Assembly (NCBI GenBank): GCA_052390115.1
Contig: JBQTHE010000031.1
Location: 82,048 to 146,047 of the forward strand
Origin: GCA-003244245 sp052390115
GTDB lineage: Bacteria; Actinomycetota; Actinomycetes; Mycobacteriales; Pseudonocardiaceae
DNA: 64,000 nucleotides
Reading direction: 5' to 3'
Shown piece by piece: positions 26,472 to 34,534 of this stretch. The position numbers and the translations under genes were made by a program. How positions within the stretch are numbered: position 1 is the stretch's first letter; each line of letters opens with the position of its first letter. Below the pieces are notes generated by a model. The model had not been told where the DNA came from. It did not search any database and saw nothing but the letters and a program-made list of their open reading frames with translations.

Positions 26472-26533
26472 CCCCGAACTCGACAACAGAGCTGTTCGCG
26501 TCCGCCTGGACAGCACTGCTGTCGAGTTCGGGG
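26472..26533. repeat. Long inverted repeat between aroC and aroK
   Basis: CCCCGAACTCGACAACAG (26472-26489) faces CTGCTGTCGAGTTCGGGG (26516-26533), 17 of 18 bases complementary, and CTGTTC/GGACAG extends the stem inward. It could act as a terminator or processing site between aroC and aroK. Similar words (CTGTTGTTGAGTTCGGG) recur near 42709-42725 after coaBC, which suggests a small interspersed repeat family. Confidence 0.65.
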
Positions 26534-26572
26534 CATCCAGTGCGGTGCCGCAACGGAGGAGATCAGCCAGCA

Positions 26573-27082
26573 ATGACGAAGGGGCCTATTCTGATCTTGA
26601 TCGGTCCGCCGGGTTCTGGAAAGAGCACCGTGGGACGGCTGGTGGCCGACCAGCTGGGTGTGTCGTTTCGTGACTTCGATGACGACGTGCAGAATGAGTT
26701 CGGTCTTCCGGCGGGCGAGTTGGTGGTCAAGCTGGGAAGGGAGGGGTTCAGCGAGGCTGAGTGCGGCCTTATCGGCGCCGTCCTCGCCGACCATGCGGGA
26801 GTGCTGGCTCTTGGCGGTGGTACGCCGCTGAACCCAGAGATCCAAGAACAGCTGAAGCCGTTTCACATCGTCTTCCTCGACGTGGAACTCGATGAGCTGC
26901 TTCGCCGGGAGGGACTGGTTGCGCTGCATCCGTGGCTGCTCCCGCACCCCCGGGCGCACCTGCGGAAGTTACTGTCAGACCGACGCCCGATCTATGCAGC
27001 GGTGTCGAAGGCCGTGGTGTCGACGACTGGTCGTAGCGCTGACGACGTGGCCGCGGAGGTAATGCTGACCCTGCACCGGTGA
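26573..27082 (+). CDS. aroK: Shikimate kinase
   Basis: About 169 residues; ATG 26573 with GGAGGAG about 11 bases upstream. Phosphorylates the 3-hydroxyl of shikimate using ATP. P-loop LIGPPGSGKSTVGRLVADQL, the shikimate-binding DFDDDVQ pair of acids, LALGGGTPLNPE (GGG motif), and the lid region ending LLSDRRPIYA with adenine-site Arg. The lid segment (LRREGLVALHPWLLPHPRAH) is unusual compared with common RPLL-type sequences. Lies between aroC and aroB. Confidence 0.88.
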   Translation: MTKGPILILIGPPGSGKSTVGRLVADQLGVSFRDFDDDVQNEFGLPAGELVVKLGREGFSEAECGLIGAVLADHAGVLALGGGTPLNPEIQEQLKPFHIVFLDVELDELLRREGLVALHPWLLPHPRAHLRKLLSDRRPIYAAVSKAVVSTTGRSADDVAAEVMLTLHR

Positions 27083-27150
27083 TTCGCGGCGGCTGAGATG
27101 CCCGGCTCGTGGGATGCTCCCCTGGTGGCCGCGGATGCGGGAGGAATGGG

Positions 27151-28293
27151 ATGAGCGAGACCGCCGAACCGGGTCAGGTCGGTGACACCGAGCCACTGCG
27201 GATCCGGGTGGCGACGGCGCAGCCCTACGACGTCATCGTCGGGCGGTACCTGCGGGGGCAGCTGCTGGAGGCGGTTGGTGGTGGCGCGGTGGTGATCGTG
27301 CACCAGCCGACCGTGATCGAGTCCGCAGAGTCGTTGCGCACCGTGCTGGAATTCAACGGCGCTGGCGCTTACCGCATCGAGGTGCCTGACGCCGAGGACG
27401 GCAAGACGCTGTCGGTGGCGGGATTCTGCTGGGATGTGCTGGGAAAGGTCGGTCTGGACCGCACCGGCACCGTGGTAGGTGTCGGCGGTGGAGCGATCAC
27501 CGACCTCGCCGGGTTCGTCGCCGCCAACTGGCTGCGTGGGGTTCGGGTGGTGCAGGTGCCCACGACGCTGCTGGCGATGGTGGATGCCGCGGTGGGTGGT
27601 AAGACCGGGATCAACACCGACGCAGGCAAGAACCTGGTCGGTGCGTTCCACGAACCCGCTGCTGTGCTGGTGGACCTCTCGTACCTGCAGTTCCTGCCCA
27701 ACGCTGAGCTCGTCGCCGGGATGGCCGAGGTGGTCAAGGCGGGGTTCATCGCCGATCCGGTGATCCTGGAGCGGATCGAAGCCGACCCGGCCGCCGCGCT
27801 GGACCCGTCGGGCCCGGTGCTGGAGGAGCTGGTCGGCCGTGCGATCCGGGTGAAGGCCGATGTGGTGGCTGCCGACCTGCGAGAATCCCACCTGCGCGAG
27901 GTGCTCAACTACGGGCACACCCTGGGTCACGCCCTGGAACGTCGGGAGGGCTACCGGTGGCGGCACGGCGATGCGGTGAGCGTCGGTATGGTCTTCGCGG
28001 CAGAGCTGGCCCGGCTCGCCGGGCGGCTGGACGATGCCACCGCGCAGCGGCACCGCCGGGTGCTCAGTTCCATCGGCCTGCCCACCAGCTACGACGCCGA
28101 CGCGCTGCCTGAACTGCTCGAGGGCATGCGCAACGACAAGAAAACCCGGTCCGGGGTGTTGCGTTTCGTGGTGCTCGACGACCTGGCCAAACCTGGGCGG
28201 CTGGAGGATCCGGACCCGGAGTTGCTTGCCGCGGCCTATGCAGCGGTGGCCGGCGGGACGGTGGGTTTCGCACTGACGGAGGGCTCGCAATGA
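27151..28293 (+). CDS. aroB: 3-dehydroquinate synthase
   Basis: About 380 residues; ATG 27151 with GGGAGGAA upstream. Makes 3-dehydroquinate from DAHP using NAD and a divalent metal. Marks: GVGGGAITDLAGFVAANWLR (NAD site), VPTTLLAMVDAAVGGKTGIN (substrate), LREVLNYGHTLGHALE (metal His) and RRHGDAVSVGM with the third metal His. Overlaps aroQ by 4 bases. Confidence 0.96.
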   Translation: MSETAEPGQVGDTEPLRIRVATAQPYDVIVGRYLRGQLLEAVGGGAVVIVHQPTVIESAESLRTVLEFNGAGAYRIEVPDAEDGKTLSVAGFCWDVLGKVGLDRTGTVVGVGGGAITDLAGFVAANWLRGVRVVQVPTTLLAMVDAAVGGKTGINTDAGKNLVGAFHEPAAVLVDLSYLQFLPNAELVAGMAEVVKAGFIADPVILERIEADPAAALDPSGPVLEELVGRAIRVKADVVAADLRESHLREVLNYGHTLGHALERREGYRWRHGDAVSVGMVFAAELARLAGRLDDATAQRHRRVLSSIGLPTSYDADALPELLEGMRNDKKTRSGVLRFVVLDDLAKPGRLEDPDPELLAAAYAAVAGGTVGFALTEGSQ

Positions 28294-28724
28294 AGGTGCT
28301 GGTGCTTAACGGGCCGAACCTGGGCCGGCTCGGGACCCGCGAGCCCGACGTCTACGGCGCGACCAGTTACAGCGACTTGGTGGCGCTGTGCCAGCGGGCC
28401 GGAACCGAGCTGGGGCTCGAGGTGGACGTGCGGCAGACCGACCACGAGGGCGTCATGATGAGCTGGCTGCACGAGGCCGCCGACACCGCGACCCCGGTGG
28501 TGCTCAACGCCGGGGCGTGGACGCATTACTCGATCGCGGTCCGGGACGCCGCCGCAGAGCTGTCGGCGCCGCTGGTGGAGGTGCACATCTCTCACGTGCA
28601 TGCGCGCGAGCCGTTCCGACACCACAGCCACATTTCGGCCATCGCCTCCGGAGTCATCGTCGGTTTGGGCGTCGACGGTTACCCACTCGCGCTGCGCTGG
28701 ATCGCCGGTCGCGCCAGCGCCTGA
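28290..28724 (+). CDS. aroQ: 3-dehydroquinate dehydratase, type II
   Basis: A 144-residue type II enzyme; forms a dodecamer and dehydrates 3-dehydroquinate by an anti elimination. LVLNGPNLGRLGTREPDVYG gives the N-terminal Asn and the Arg and Tyr of the flexible lid; LNAGAWTHYSIAVRDA and VEVHISHVHAREPFRHHSHI give the remaining active-site residues with the catalytic His. ATG overlaps the aroB stop. Confidence 0.97.
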   Translation: MKVLVLNGPNLGRLGTREPDVYGATSYSDLVALCQRAGTELGLEVDVRQTDHEGVMMSWLHEAADTATPVVLNAGAWTHYSIAVRDAAAELSAPLVEVHISHVHAREPFRHHSHISAIASGVIVGLGVDGYPLALRWIAGRASA

Positions 28725-28764
28725 GGGCGCTCGACAATTATGGGCACCCGCTACCGTCGGGTAC

Positions 28765-29856
28765 ATGTCCCATTCTCGGCGCCGCGCGGCGCTCCGGGAG
28801 CGGCTGCGTGAGCTGGAACTCGACGCGCTGCTGGTCACGGATCTGCTCAACATCCGCTACCTCACCGGGTTCACCGGATCCAATGGCGCCTTGCTGGTGC
28901 ACGTCGAGGGCGACGAGGCCAGTGCGTTCGCCACCGACGGCCGTTACCGCACGCAGTCCCAGCGCCAGGTGCCCGATCTGCGCCGGGTGATCGACAGGCC
29001 CAGTCACCTCCGGCTGGCCAAGGAAGCCACCGAGGCGGGGATCGGCCGGCTGGGTTTCGAGAGCCACGTAGTGACGGTGGACGGTCACGCCGCCCTCGCG
29101 AAGGTGGCCGGCGCTGACGTATTGGTCGCCGCCTCTCGGTCGGTGGAGGCGCTGCGGTTGATCAAGGACGATGTCGAGATCGCTGCGTTGCGAGCCGCTT
29201 GCGCAGCTGCTGACACCGCCCTGGCCGCCCTGCTGGCCGACGGCGGACTGCGTCCGGGGCGCACCGAGCTTGAGGTGGCCCGCGACCTGGAGGGCCGGAT
29301 GGTGACGGCGGGCGCTGCCGGCCCCTCCTTCGAGACCATTGTGGCGACCGGCCCGAACTCCGCGGTGCCCCACCACCGTCCGACCGGCGCGCAACTGCGC
29401 CGCGGAGACCTGGTGAAGCTGGACTTCGGTGCCCTGGTCGACGGCTATCACTCCGACATGACCCGCACCATGGTGCTCGGGGAGCCTGCTGAGTGGCAGC
29501 GGGAAATCTACGACCTGGTCGCCGCGGCACAGGCGGCCGGACGCGCCGCGCTGCGGGCCGGGGCCGACGTCCGCGAGGTCGACGCGGCCGCCCGGGACGT
29601 GATCGTGCACGCCGGGCATGGTGCGGACTACGTGCATGGTCTCGGGCACGGCGTTGGCCTGCAGATCCACGAGGCTCCGGCATTGTCGCAGTTCGGGGTC
29701 GGTACACTGGCGGTAGGCATGACGGTCACCGTCGAGCCGGGTGTCTACCTGGCGGACCGGGGCGGCGTGCGTATCGAGGACACCCTCGTCGTCTCCGACG
29801 GCGAACCCGAGCTCCTCACCCGGACCACGAAGGACCTCGTGGTCGTGCCCTGCTGA
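28765..29856 (+). CDS. pepP: M24-family Xaa-Pro aminopeptidase-like peptidase
   Basis: A 363-residue metallopeptidase of the creatinase/pita-bread fold. The N-terminal domain (LLNIRYLTGFTGSNGALLVH) is followed by the catalytic half with metal ligands in VKLDFGALVDGYHSDMTRTM (two Asp), VHGLGHGVGLQIHEAP (His), VTVEPGVYLADRGGVRIED (two Glu). It sits directly before efp, as in most actinobacteria. Releases N-terminal residues before proline; exact substrate preference is not visible. Confidence 0.9.
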   Translation: MSHSRRRAALRERLRELELDALLVTDLLNIRYLTGFTGSNGALLVHVEGDEASAFATDGRYRTQSQRQVPDLRRVIDRPSHLRLAKEATEAGIGRLGFESHVVTVDGHAALAKVAGADVLVAASRSVEALRLIKDDVEIAALRAACAAADTALAALLADGGLRPGRTELEVARDLEGRMVTAGAAGPSFETIVATGPNSAVPHHRPTGAQLRRGDLVKLDFGALVDGYHSDMTRTMVLGEPAEWQREIYDLVAAAQAAGRAALRAGADVREVDAAARDVIVHAGHGADYVHGLGHGVGLQIHEAPALSQFGVGTLAVGMTVTVEPGVYLADRGGVRIEDTLVVSDGEPELLTRTTKDLVVVPC

Positions 29857-29900
29857 CAGTGACTCCTCGACGACCTGATTGACAGAATCGAAGGGCTGAC

Positions 29901-30464
29901 GTGGCCACCACCAACGACCTGAAGAACGGACTCGTGCTCAACCTCGACGGCCAGCTGTGGGCGGTCGTGAAGTTCCAGCATGTCAAACCAGGCAAGGGCG
30001 GCGCCTTCGTGCGGACCACCCTGAAGAACGTGCTGTCTGGCAAGGTCGTGGACAAGACCTTCAACGCGGGTACCTCGGTCGACACCGCCACCGTCGACCG
30101 GCGCGAGATGACCTACCTCTATCCCGACGGTGCCGACTTCGTCTTCATGGACGCCGACACCTTCGAGCAGATGACCATTCCCGGCGAGACCGTCGGAGAT
30201 GCGGCGAAGTACCTGCTGGACAACCAGACCGCGCTGGTCGCCGTGCACGAGGGCACCCCGCTGTATCTCGAGCTGCCCACCTCGGTGGAGTTGGTGATCT
30301 CGCACACCGACCCGGGCCTGCAGGGGGACCGGTCGACTGGTGGCACCAAGCCCGCCACGCTGGAGACCGGCGCAGAGATTCAGGTGCCGCTGTTCCTCAG
30401 CATCGGCGAGCGGGTCAAGGTCGACACCCGGGACGGGCGCTACCTCGGCCGCGTCAGTACCTGA
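29901..30464 (+). CDS. efp: Elongation factor P
   Basis: A 187-residue EF-P with GTG start. Three beta-barrel domains: N-terminal KOW-like domain with the loop PGKGGAFVRTTLKNVLSGKV, in which Lys at about residue 31-33 would contact the P-site tRNA, then YPDGADFVFMDADTFEQM, then the C-terminal VKVDTRDGRYLGRVS. It helps ribosomes through polyproline stretches. No YjeA/EpmA partner is nearby. Followed by nusB after one base. Confidence 0.96.
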   Translation: MATTNDLKNGLVLNLDGQLWAVVKFQHVKPGKGGAFVRTTLKNVLSGKVVDKTFNAGTSVDTATVDRREMTYLYPDGADFVFMDADTFEQMTIPGETVGDAAKYLLDNQTALVAVHEGTPLYLELPTSVELVISHTDPGLQGDRSTGGTKPATLETGAEIQVPLFLSIGERVKVDTRDGRYLGRVST

Positions 30465-30465
30465 C

Positions 30466-30873
30466 GTGGGCGCCCGCAGCAAGGCCCGCAAACGCGCCGT
30501 CGACATTCTCTTCGAATCTGACCTGCGCGGGTTGGATCCGCTGGCTCTGCTCGCCGAGCGGGTCGGGGCGCCAGGGCTGCCCCCGGTCAGCGACTACACC
30601 GTCTCGTTGGTGCACGGCGTGGTCGCGCACCAAGAGGACATCGACCGGATGCTCGCCGAGCACGCCCGGGGGTGGACCGTGGCGCGGATGCCTGCGGTGG
30701 ACCGGGCGGTGCTCCGGCTGGGTGTGTTCGAACTGCTGTTCTCCGACGAGGTGGACGATGCGGTAGCCATCGACGAGGCCATTGAACTGGCCAGGTCGCT
30801 GTCCACCGACGACTCGCCGCGGTTCGTCAACGGCGTGCTCGGTGCGCTGGCCGCGTTGCCCCGCGGCCTGTGA
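30466..30873 (+). CDS. nusB: Transcription antitermination factor NusB
   Basis: About 135 residues; GTG 30466, one base after the efp stop. All-helical RNA-binding protein that joins NusE (S10) at boxA of rRNA leaders. SKARKRAVDILFESDLRGLD is the Arg-rich first helix; MPAVDRAVLRLGVFELLF and AIDEAIELARSLSTDDSPRF with VNGVLGAL are the standard C-terminal blocks. The stop codon lies inside a perfect hairpin shared with bldD. Confidence 0.95.
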   Translation: MGARSKARKRAVDILFESDLRGLDPLALLAERVGAPGLPPVSDYTVSLVHGVVAHQEDIDRMLAEHARGWTVARMPAVDRAVLRLGVFELLFSDEVDDAVAIDEAIELARSLSTDDSPRFVNGVLGALAALPRGL

Positions 30874-30909
30874 GTGGGGATCAGTGCTCTAACACTGATC
30901 CCCACTCAC
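30870..30909. terminator. Perfect bidirectional hairpin between nusB and bldD
   Basis: GTGAGTGGGGATCAGTG (30870-30886) is exactly complementary to CACTGATCCCCACTCAC (30893-30909), with the six-base loop CTCTAA. The TGA in the left arm is the nusB stop and the mirror TGA in the right arm is the bldD stop on the other strand, so one palindrome ends both convergent genes. No T-run is present on either side. Confidence 0.85.
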
Positions 30910-31397
30910 GGCTCTTCTTTGGCCGGACGAGCCTCCGGGGGCAGTACCCCCCAGCCGATCAGCTGTTCGGTGAGATCCCCCGGCGACATGTCGTAGATGA
31001 TCGCCAGCGAGCGCAAGTCCTCCGTGCGGATGGACAGCACCTTGCCGTTGTAATCGCCACGCTGGCTCTGGATCGTCGCGGCGTACCGTGCCAGCGGGCC
31101 TACCTTGTCCACCGGCAGCTGCTGCAGACGCTCCAGGTTGATGACGATCTTGGTGGCTGGTTCTCCCCCCGAGGGAATCCGGCCTTCTGGTAGCAGTTCG
31201 GGCACCGGGACCCCGTAGAAGTCGGCAAGCTCGGCGAGCTTCTGCACGGTGACCGCGCGGTCACCCCGCTCGTAGGAGCCGACCACGACGGCCTTCCAGC
31301 GGCCCGCCGACTTCTGCTCGACACCGTGCAGCGAGAGCCCCTGCTGCTGACGGATGCCGCGCAATTTGGACCCCAGTGCCTTGGCATAGTCGCCCAT
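30906..31397 (-). CDS. bldD: BldD, c-di-GMP-responsive developmental regulator
   Basis: A 163-residue DNA-binding protein. The N-terminal XRE helix-turn-helix (LGSKLRGIRQQQGLSLHGVE to VGSYERGDRAVTVQKLAELA, about 8-65) is followed by a C-terminal domain with QRGDYNGKVLSIRTEDLR, which is the RGD-x8-RxxD c-di-GMP motif that lets tetrameric c-di-GMP glue two BldD copies. The protein represses sporulation genes in Streptomyces; here the same job is likely. Convergent with nusB and divergent from pyrR, the usual actinobacterial position. Confidence 0.95.
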   Translation of the reverse strand: MGDYAKALGSKLRGIRQQQGLSLHGVEQKSAGRWKAVVVGSYERGDRAVTVQKLAELADFYGVPVPELLPEGRIPSGGEPATKIVINLERLQQLPVDKVGPLARYAATIQSQRGDYNGKVLSIRTEDLRSLAIIYDMSPGDLTEQLIGWGVLPPEARPAKEEP

Positions 31398-31635
31398 CTA
31401 GCGCTTCTCCTTCTCCTTCAACCCCGACCAGTCAACGCCTTGGGACGCCGCGCACACATCGGGATGTACGGAGAGTAATGCTGCGCTGAGTAACCTTCCA
31501 GGTCAAGCCATTGGGGGCCCAACACTGAGGAGAGTCACGCACACCACCCGGACGGGGCAGTGATTGAGCGCCGGTAACCCTGATAGGACCTCCTGATACC
31601 GTCGGCCAGCGGTCCGGGCGCCTGCCCGGCACCTG

Positions 31636-31680
31636 ACGTCCTTTAAGACCCGTCCGGTGAGGCGGGGAAGGAGGTCCACC
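31636..31680 (+). promoter_or_regulatory. PyrR-binding leader over the pyrR ribosome binding site
   Basis: The 283-base gap 31398-31680 holds the bldD and pyr promoters and, at its end, a PyrR-type RNA site: CTTTAAGACC, then GTCCGGTGAGGC, then GGAAGGAGG before the GTG start. The core matches the known binding loop (UCCNGNGAGGY). Because the SD is part of it, UMP-bound PyrR should block translation of pyrR and the coupled genes, the translational mode known in mycobacteria. Nothing else of note was seen in the gap. Confidence 0.75.
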
Positions 31681-32253
31681 GTGTCGTCCCCGTCCGGGAC
31701 GGGCGCGGCAGGATCACCGCGGCAGCATGAGCTGCTCTCGGCGGCCGATGTCGCGCGCATCCTCGCTCGAATGGCGCACCAGATCATCGAGCGCACCGCG
31801 CCCCAGCCGGTGGTGCTGCTCGGTATCCCCACTCGCGGCGTCCCGCTGGCGCACCGGCTGGCAGACCGGATCCGCGAGTTCGGCGGGACGCTTGCAGGTG
31901 TGGGCACCCTGGATGTCACTCTCTACCGGGATGACCTGCGGCGTAGGCCCACCCGAGCGCTACAGCCCACCGAGTTGCCCGCCGGTGGGCTCGACGATGC
32001 GCTGGTCGTGCTGGTCGACGACGTGTTGTACTCCGGGCGCACCGTAGCGGCGGCGCTGGACGCGGTACGTGAGTACGGCCGCCCGCGGGCGATACAACTT
32101 GCCGTGCTGGTCGATCGCGGTCACCGGCAGCTGCCGATCCGGGCCGACTACGTGGGCAAGAACATGCCTACTGCCCTGGACGAGGAGGTCGGCGTGCTGC
32201 TCGTCGACACCGACGGCGCCGATGCCGTCGTGATCCGCCGGGGGCCGCGGTGA
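31681..32253 (+). CDS. pyrR: Pyrimidine operon regulator PyrR
   Basis: About 190 residues; GTG 31681 sits 5 bases after GGAGG. Phosphoribosyltransferase fold with VVLLGIPTRGVPLAHRLADR, the PRPP site LVVLVDDVLYSGRTVAAALD (about 109-128) and the RNA-binding PIRADYVGKNMPT block. It binds pyr leader RNA when UMP is high and may keep weak uracil phosphoribosyltransferase activity. Overlaps pyrB by 4 bases. Confidence 0.95.
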   Translation: MSSPSGTGAAGSPRQHELLSAADVARILARMAHQIIERTAPQPVVLLGIPTRGVPLAHRLADRIREFGGTLAGVGTLDVTLYRDDLRRRPTRALQPTELPAGGLDDALVVLVDDVLYSGRTVAAALDAVREYGRPRAIQLAVLVDRGHRQLPIRADYVGKNMPTALDEEVGVLLVDTDGADAVVIRRGPR

Positions 32254-33218
32254 AGCACCTGTTGACGACCGCTGACCTGCAGCGCGAGACCGCTACCGCG
32301 CTGCTGGACACCGCCGAGGCGCTCAAGCAGGCGCTGCTGGGGCGCGAGGTGCACAAGCTGCCGACGCTACGTGGGCGCACCGTGGTCACCTTGTTCTACG
32401 AGAGCTCTACCCGCACCCGGGCCTCCTTCGAGATCGCAGGCAAGTGGATGAGCGCTGACGTGGTCAACGTCTCGGCGGCGGCGTCCTCGGTCGCCAAGGG
32501 GGAGTCGCTGCGCGACACTGCGCTCACCCTGGACGCGATGGGCGCGGACTGCGTCGTGATCCGCCACCCTGCCTCGGGTGCGGCGCATCGACTCGCCGGC
32601 TGGGTACCCGCGCACGTGATCAACGCCGGTGACGGCACCCACCAGCACCCGACTCAAGCGTTGCTGGACGCTGCTACGCTGCGTGACCGTTTGGGCACCC
32701 TGAATGGGCGGACCGTCACCATCGTAGGCGATGTGCTGCATAGCCGGGTCGCTCGGTCGAACATCCAGCTATTGATTACGCTGGGTGCTCGGATCCACCT
32801 CGTAGCCCCGCCCACCCTGCTGCCCTGTGGGGTCGAGAACTGGGAATTCGAGAACTGGGGCGTCCAGAAGTCCGAACCGCAGATACGGCCCGTGACGGTG
32901 GGGCATGACCTCGACGCCGCGCTGCCCGGCACCGACGCGCTGATGGTGCTGCGGGTGCAGGCTGAGCGGATGCATGGCAGGTTCTTCCCGTCCGCCCGGG
33001 AGTACTCGGTCAGCTACGGACTCTCCGAGGCCCGGCTGGGACTGTTGCCGGAGCACGCCGTCGTGCTGCACCCGGGGCCGATGCTGCGCGGCATGGAGAT
33101 CGCCCCCTCGGTCGCCGACTCACCCCGAGCTGCGATCACCGACCAGGTCCGCAACGGGGTACACGTGCGGATGGCCGTGCTCTACCACCTGCTCGCGGCC
33201 CAGGACGATGAACCGTGA
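32250..33218 (+). CDS. pyrB: Aspartate carbamoyltransferase catalytic subunit
   Basis: A 322-residue subunit that joins carbamoyl phosphate to aspartate. FYESSTRTRASFEIAGKWMS (carbamoyl phosphate site), VIRHPASGAAHRLAG, GDGTHQHPTQALLD and DALMVLRVQAERMHGRFFPS are all present. Between the third and last block an extra stretch ENWEFENWGVQKSEPQIR replaces the short loop found in other actinobacterial enzymes. Its DNA carries TCGAGAACTGGG twice (32833 and 32848), so it looks like a small in-frame insertion in a surface loop. Overlaps pyrC by 4 bases. Confidence 0.96.
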   Translation: MKHLLTTADLQRETATALLDTAEALKQALLGREVHKLPTLRGRTVVTLFYESSTRTRASFEIAGKWMSADVVNVSAAASSVAKGESLRDTALTLDAMGADCVVIRHPASGAAHRLAGWVPAHVINAGDGTHQHPTQALLDAATLRDRLGTLNGRTVTIVGDVLHSRVARSNIQLLITLGARIHLVAPPTLLPCGVENWEFENWGVQKSEPQIRPVTVGHDLDAALPGTDALMVLRVQAERMHGRFFPSAREYSVSYGLSEARLGLLPEHAVVLHPGPMLRGMEIAPSVADSPRAAITDQVRNGVHVRMAVLYHLLAAQDDEP

Positions 33219-34534
33219 GCGAGCGAACCATCGGGCAGAGCACCAGGCCGCTGCTTCTTCGCGGGATCCGGCCATACGGCGTCGGCGAACCGGTGGACCT
33301 GCTGATCCGGGACGGGGTGATCGCCGAGTTGGGCGCCGGTCTGGACGGCACCGGCGCCGAGGCGCTCGACGGTGGCGGGCTGATCGCTTTGCCCGGCCTG
33401 GTCGACCTGCACGCGCACCTGCGCGAGCCCGGCCGGGAGGACGCCGAGACGATCGCCACCGGTTCGGCGGCTGCGGCGCTGGGTGGTTACACGGCGGTGT
33501 TTGCGATGGCCAACACCGACCCGGTCGCCGACACCGCCGTGGTCGTCGAGTACGTGTACCGGCGCGGCCGCGAAGTCGGGCTGGTCGACGTGCACCCGGT
33601 CGGCGCGGTCACCGTGGGGCTGCGCGGCGAGCGGCTCGCCGAGCTGGGGTCCATGGCCGCGTCGGCCGCCGCGGTGCGGATGTTCTCCGACGACGGGCTG
33701 TGCGTGCACGACTCGCTGCTGATGCGGCGTGCTCTGGAGTACACCCGCGGGCTGGGCGGCGTGGTGGCTCAGCACGCCGAGGACCCTCGGCTTACCGCAG
33801 GCGCCCAGGCCCATGAGGGCCAGATCGCTGCCAAGCTGGGGCTGGCCGGTTGGCCCGCTGCCGCGGAGGAGTCGATCGTGGCGCGGGACTGCCTGCTCGC
33901 CCGCGACGCCGAAGCGGCGCTGCACGTCTGCCACGTGTCCACCGCGGGCACGGTGGCAGTGCTGCGCTGGGCCAAGGAGCGCGGGATCCGGGTGTCCGCT
34001 GAGGTCACCCCGCACCACCTGCTGCTCACCGATGAGCGCCTGGCCGGTTACGACCCGGTCAACAAGGTCAACCCGCCGCTGCGCACCGCCGCCGACACCC
34101 AGGCGCTGCGCGCCGCGCTGGCCGAGGGGATCGTGGACTGCGTGGCCACCGACCATGCTCCGCATGCCGCACAGGACAAGGACTGCGAATGGTCCGCGGC
34201 CCGGCCGGGCATGCTGGGGCTGCAGACCGCGCTGTCGGTGGTGGTGGCCACGATGGTGCGCCCCGGCCTGCTGGACTGGCGGGGGGTGGCTCGGGTGATG
34301 AGCGAGCGCCCGGCCCGGATCGGTGGGGCGACCGATCAGGGCCGGACGATCGCAGTGGGACAGCCGGCGACGCTGGTCCTGGTGGACCCGGACGCCACCT
34401 GGACGGTGCGCGGGGCGCAGCTGGCCAGCCTGGCCGGCAACACCCCCTACGAGGGGATGGAGCTGCCCGGCCGGGTGGTGGCCACCCTGTTGCGCGGCGA
34501 GGTCACAACCGAGGACGGGAAGGTGCAGCGATGA
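33215..34534 (+). CDS. pyrC: Dihydroorotase
   Basis: A 439-residue type I dihydroorotase, a zinc amidohydrolase that closes carbamoyl aspartate to dihydroorotate. Metal ligands appear in LPGLVDLHAHLREPGREDAE (HxH), VVAQHAEDPRL, HVCHVSTAGTVAVL and CVATDHAPHAAQDK (catalytic Asp). ANTDPVAD after FAMANTDP shows the substrate Asn. GTG start overlaps pyrB; stop overlaps carA (ATGA). Confidence 0.96.
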   Translation: MSERTIGQSTRPLLLRGIRPYGVGEPVDLLIRDGVIAELGAGLDGTGAEALDGGGLIALPGLVDLHAHLREPGREDAETIATGSAAAALGGYTAVFAMANTDPVADTAVVVEYVYRRGREVGLVDVHPVGAVTVGLRGERLAELGSMAASAAAVRMFSDDGLCVHDSLLMRRALEYTRGLGGVVAQHAEDPRLTAGAQAHEGQIAAKLGLAGWPAAAEESIVARDCLLARDAEAALHVCHVSTAGTVAVLRWAKERGIRVSAEVTPHHLLLTDERLAGYDPVNKVNPPLRTAADTQALRAALAEGIVDCVATDHAPHAAQDKDCEWSAARPGMLGLQTALSVVVATMVRPGLLDWRGVARVMSERPARIGGATDQGRTIAVGQPATLVLVDPDATWTVRGAQLASLAGNTPYEGMELPGRVVATLLRGEVTTEDGKVQR

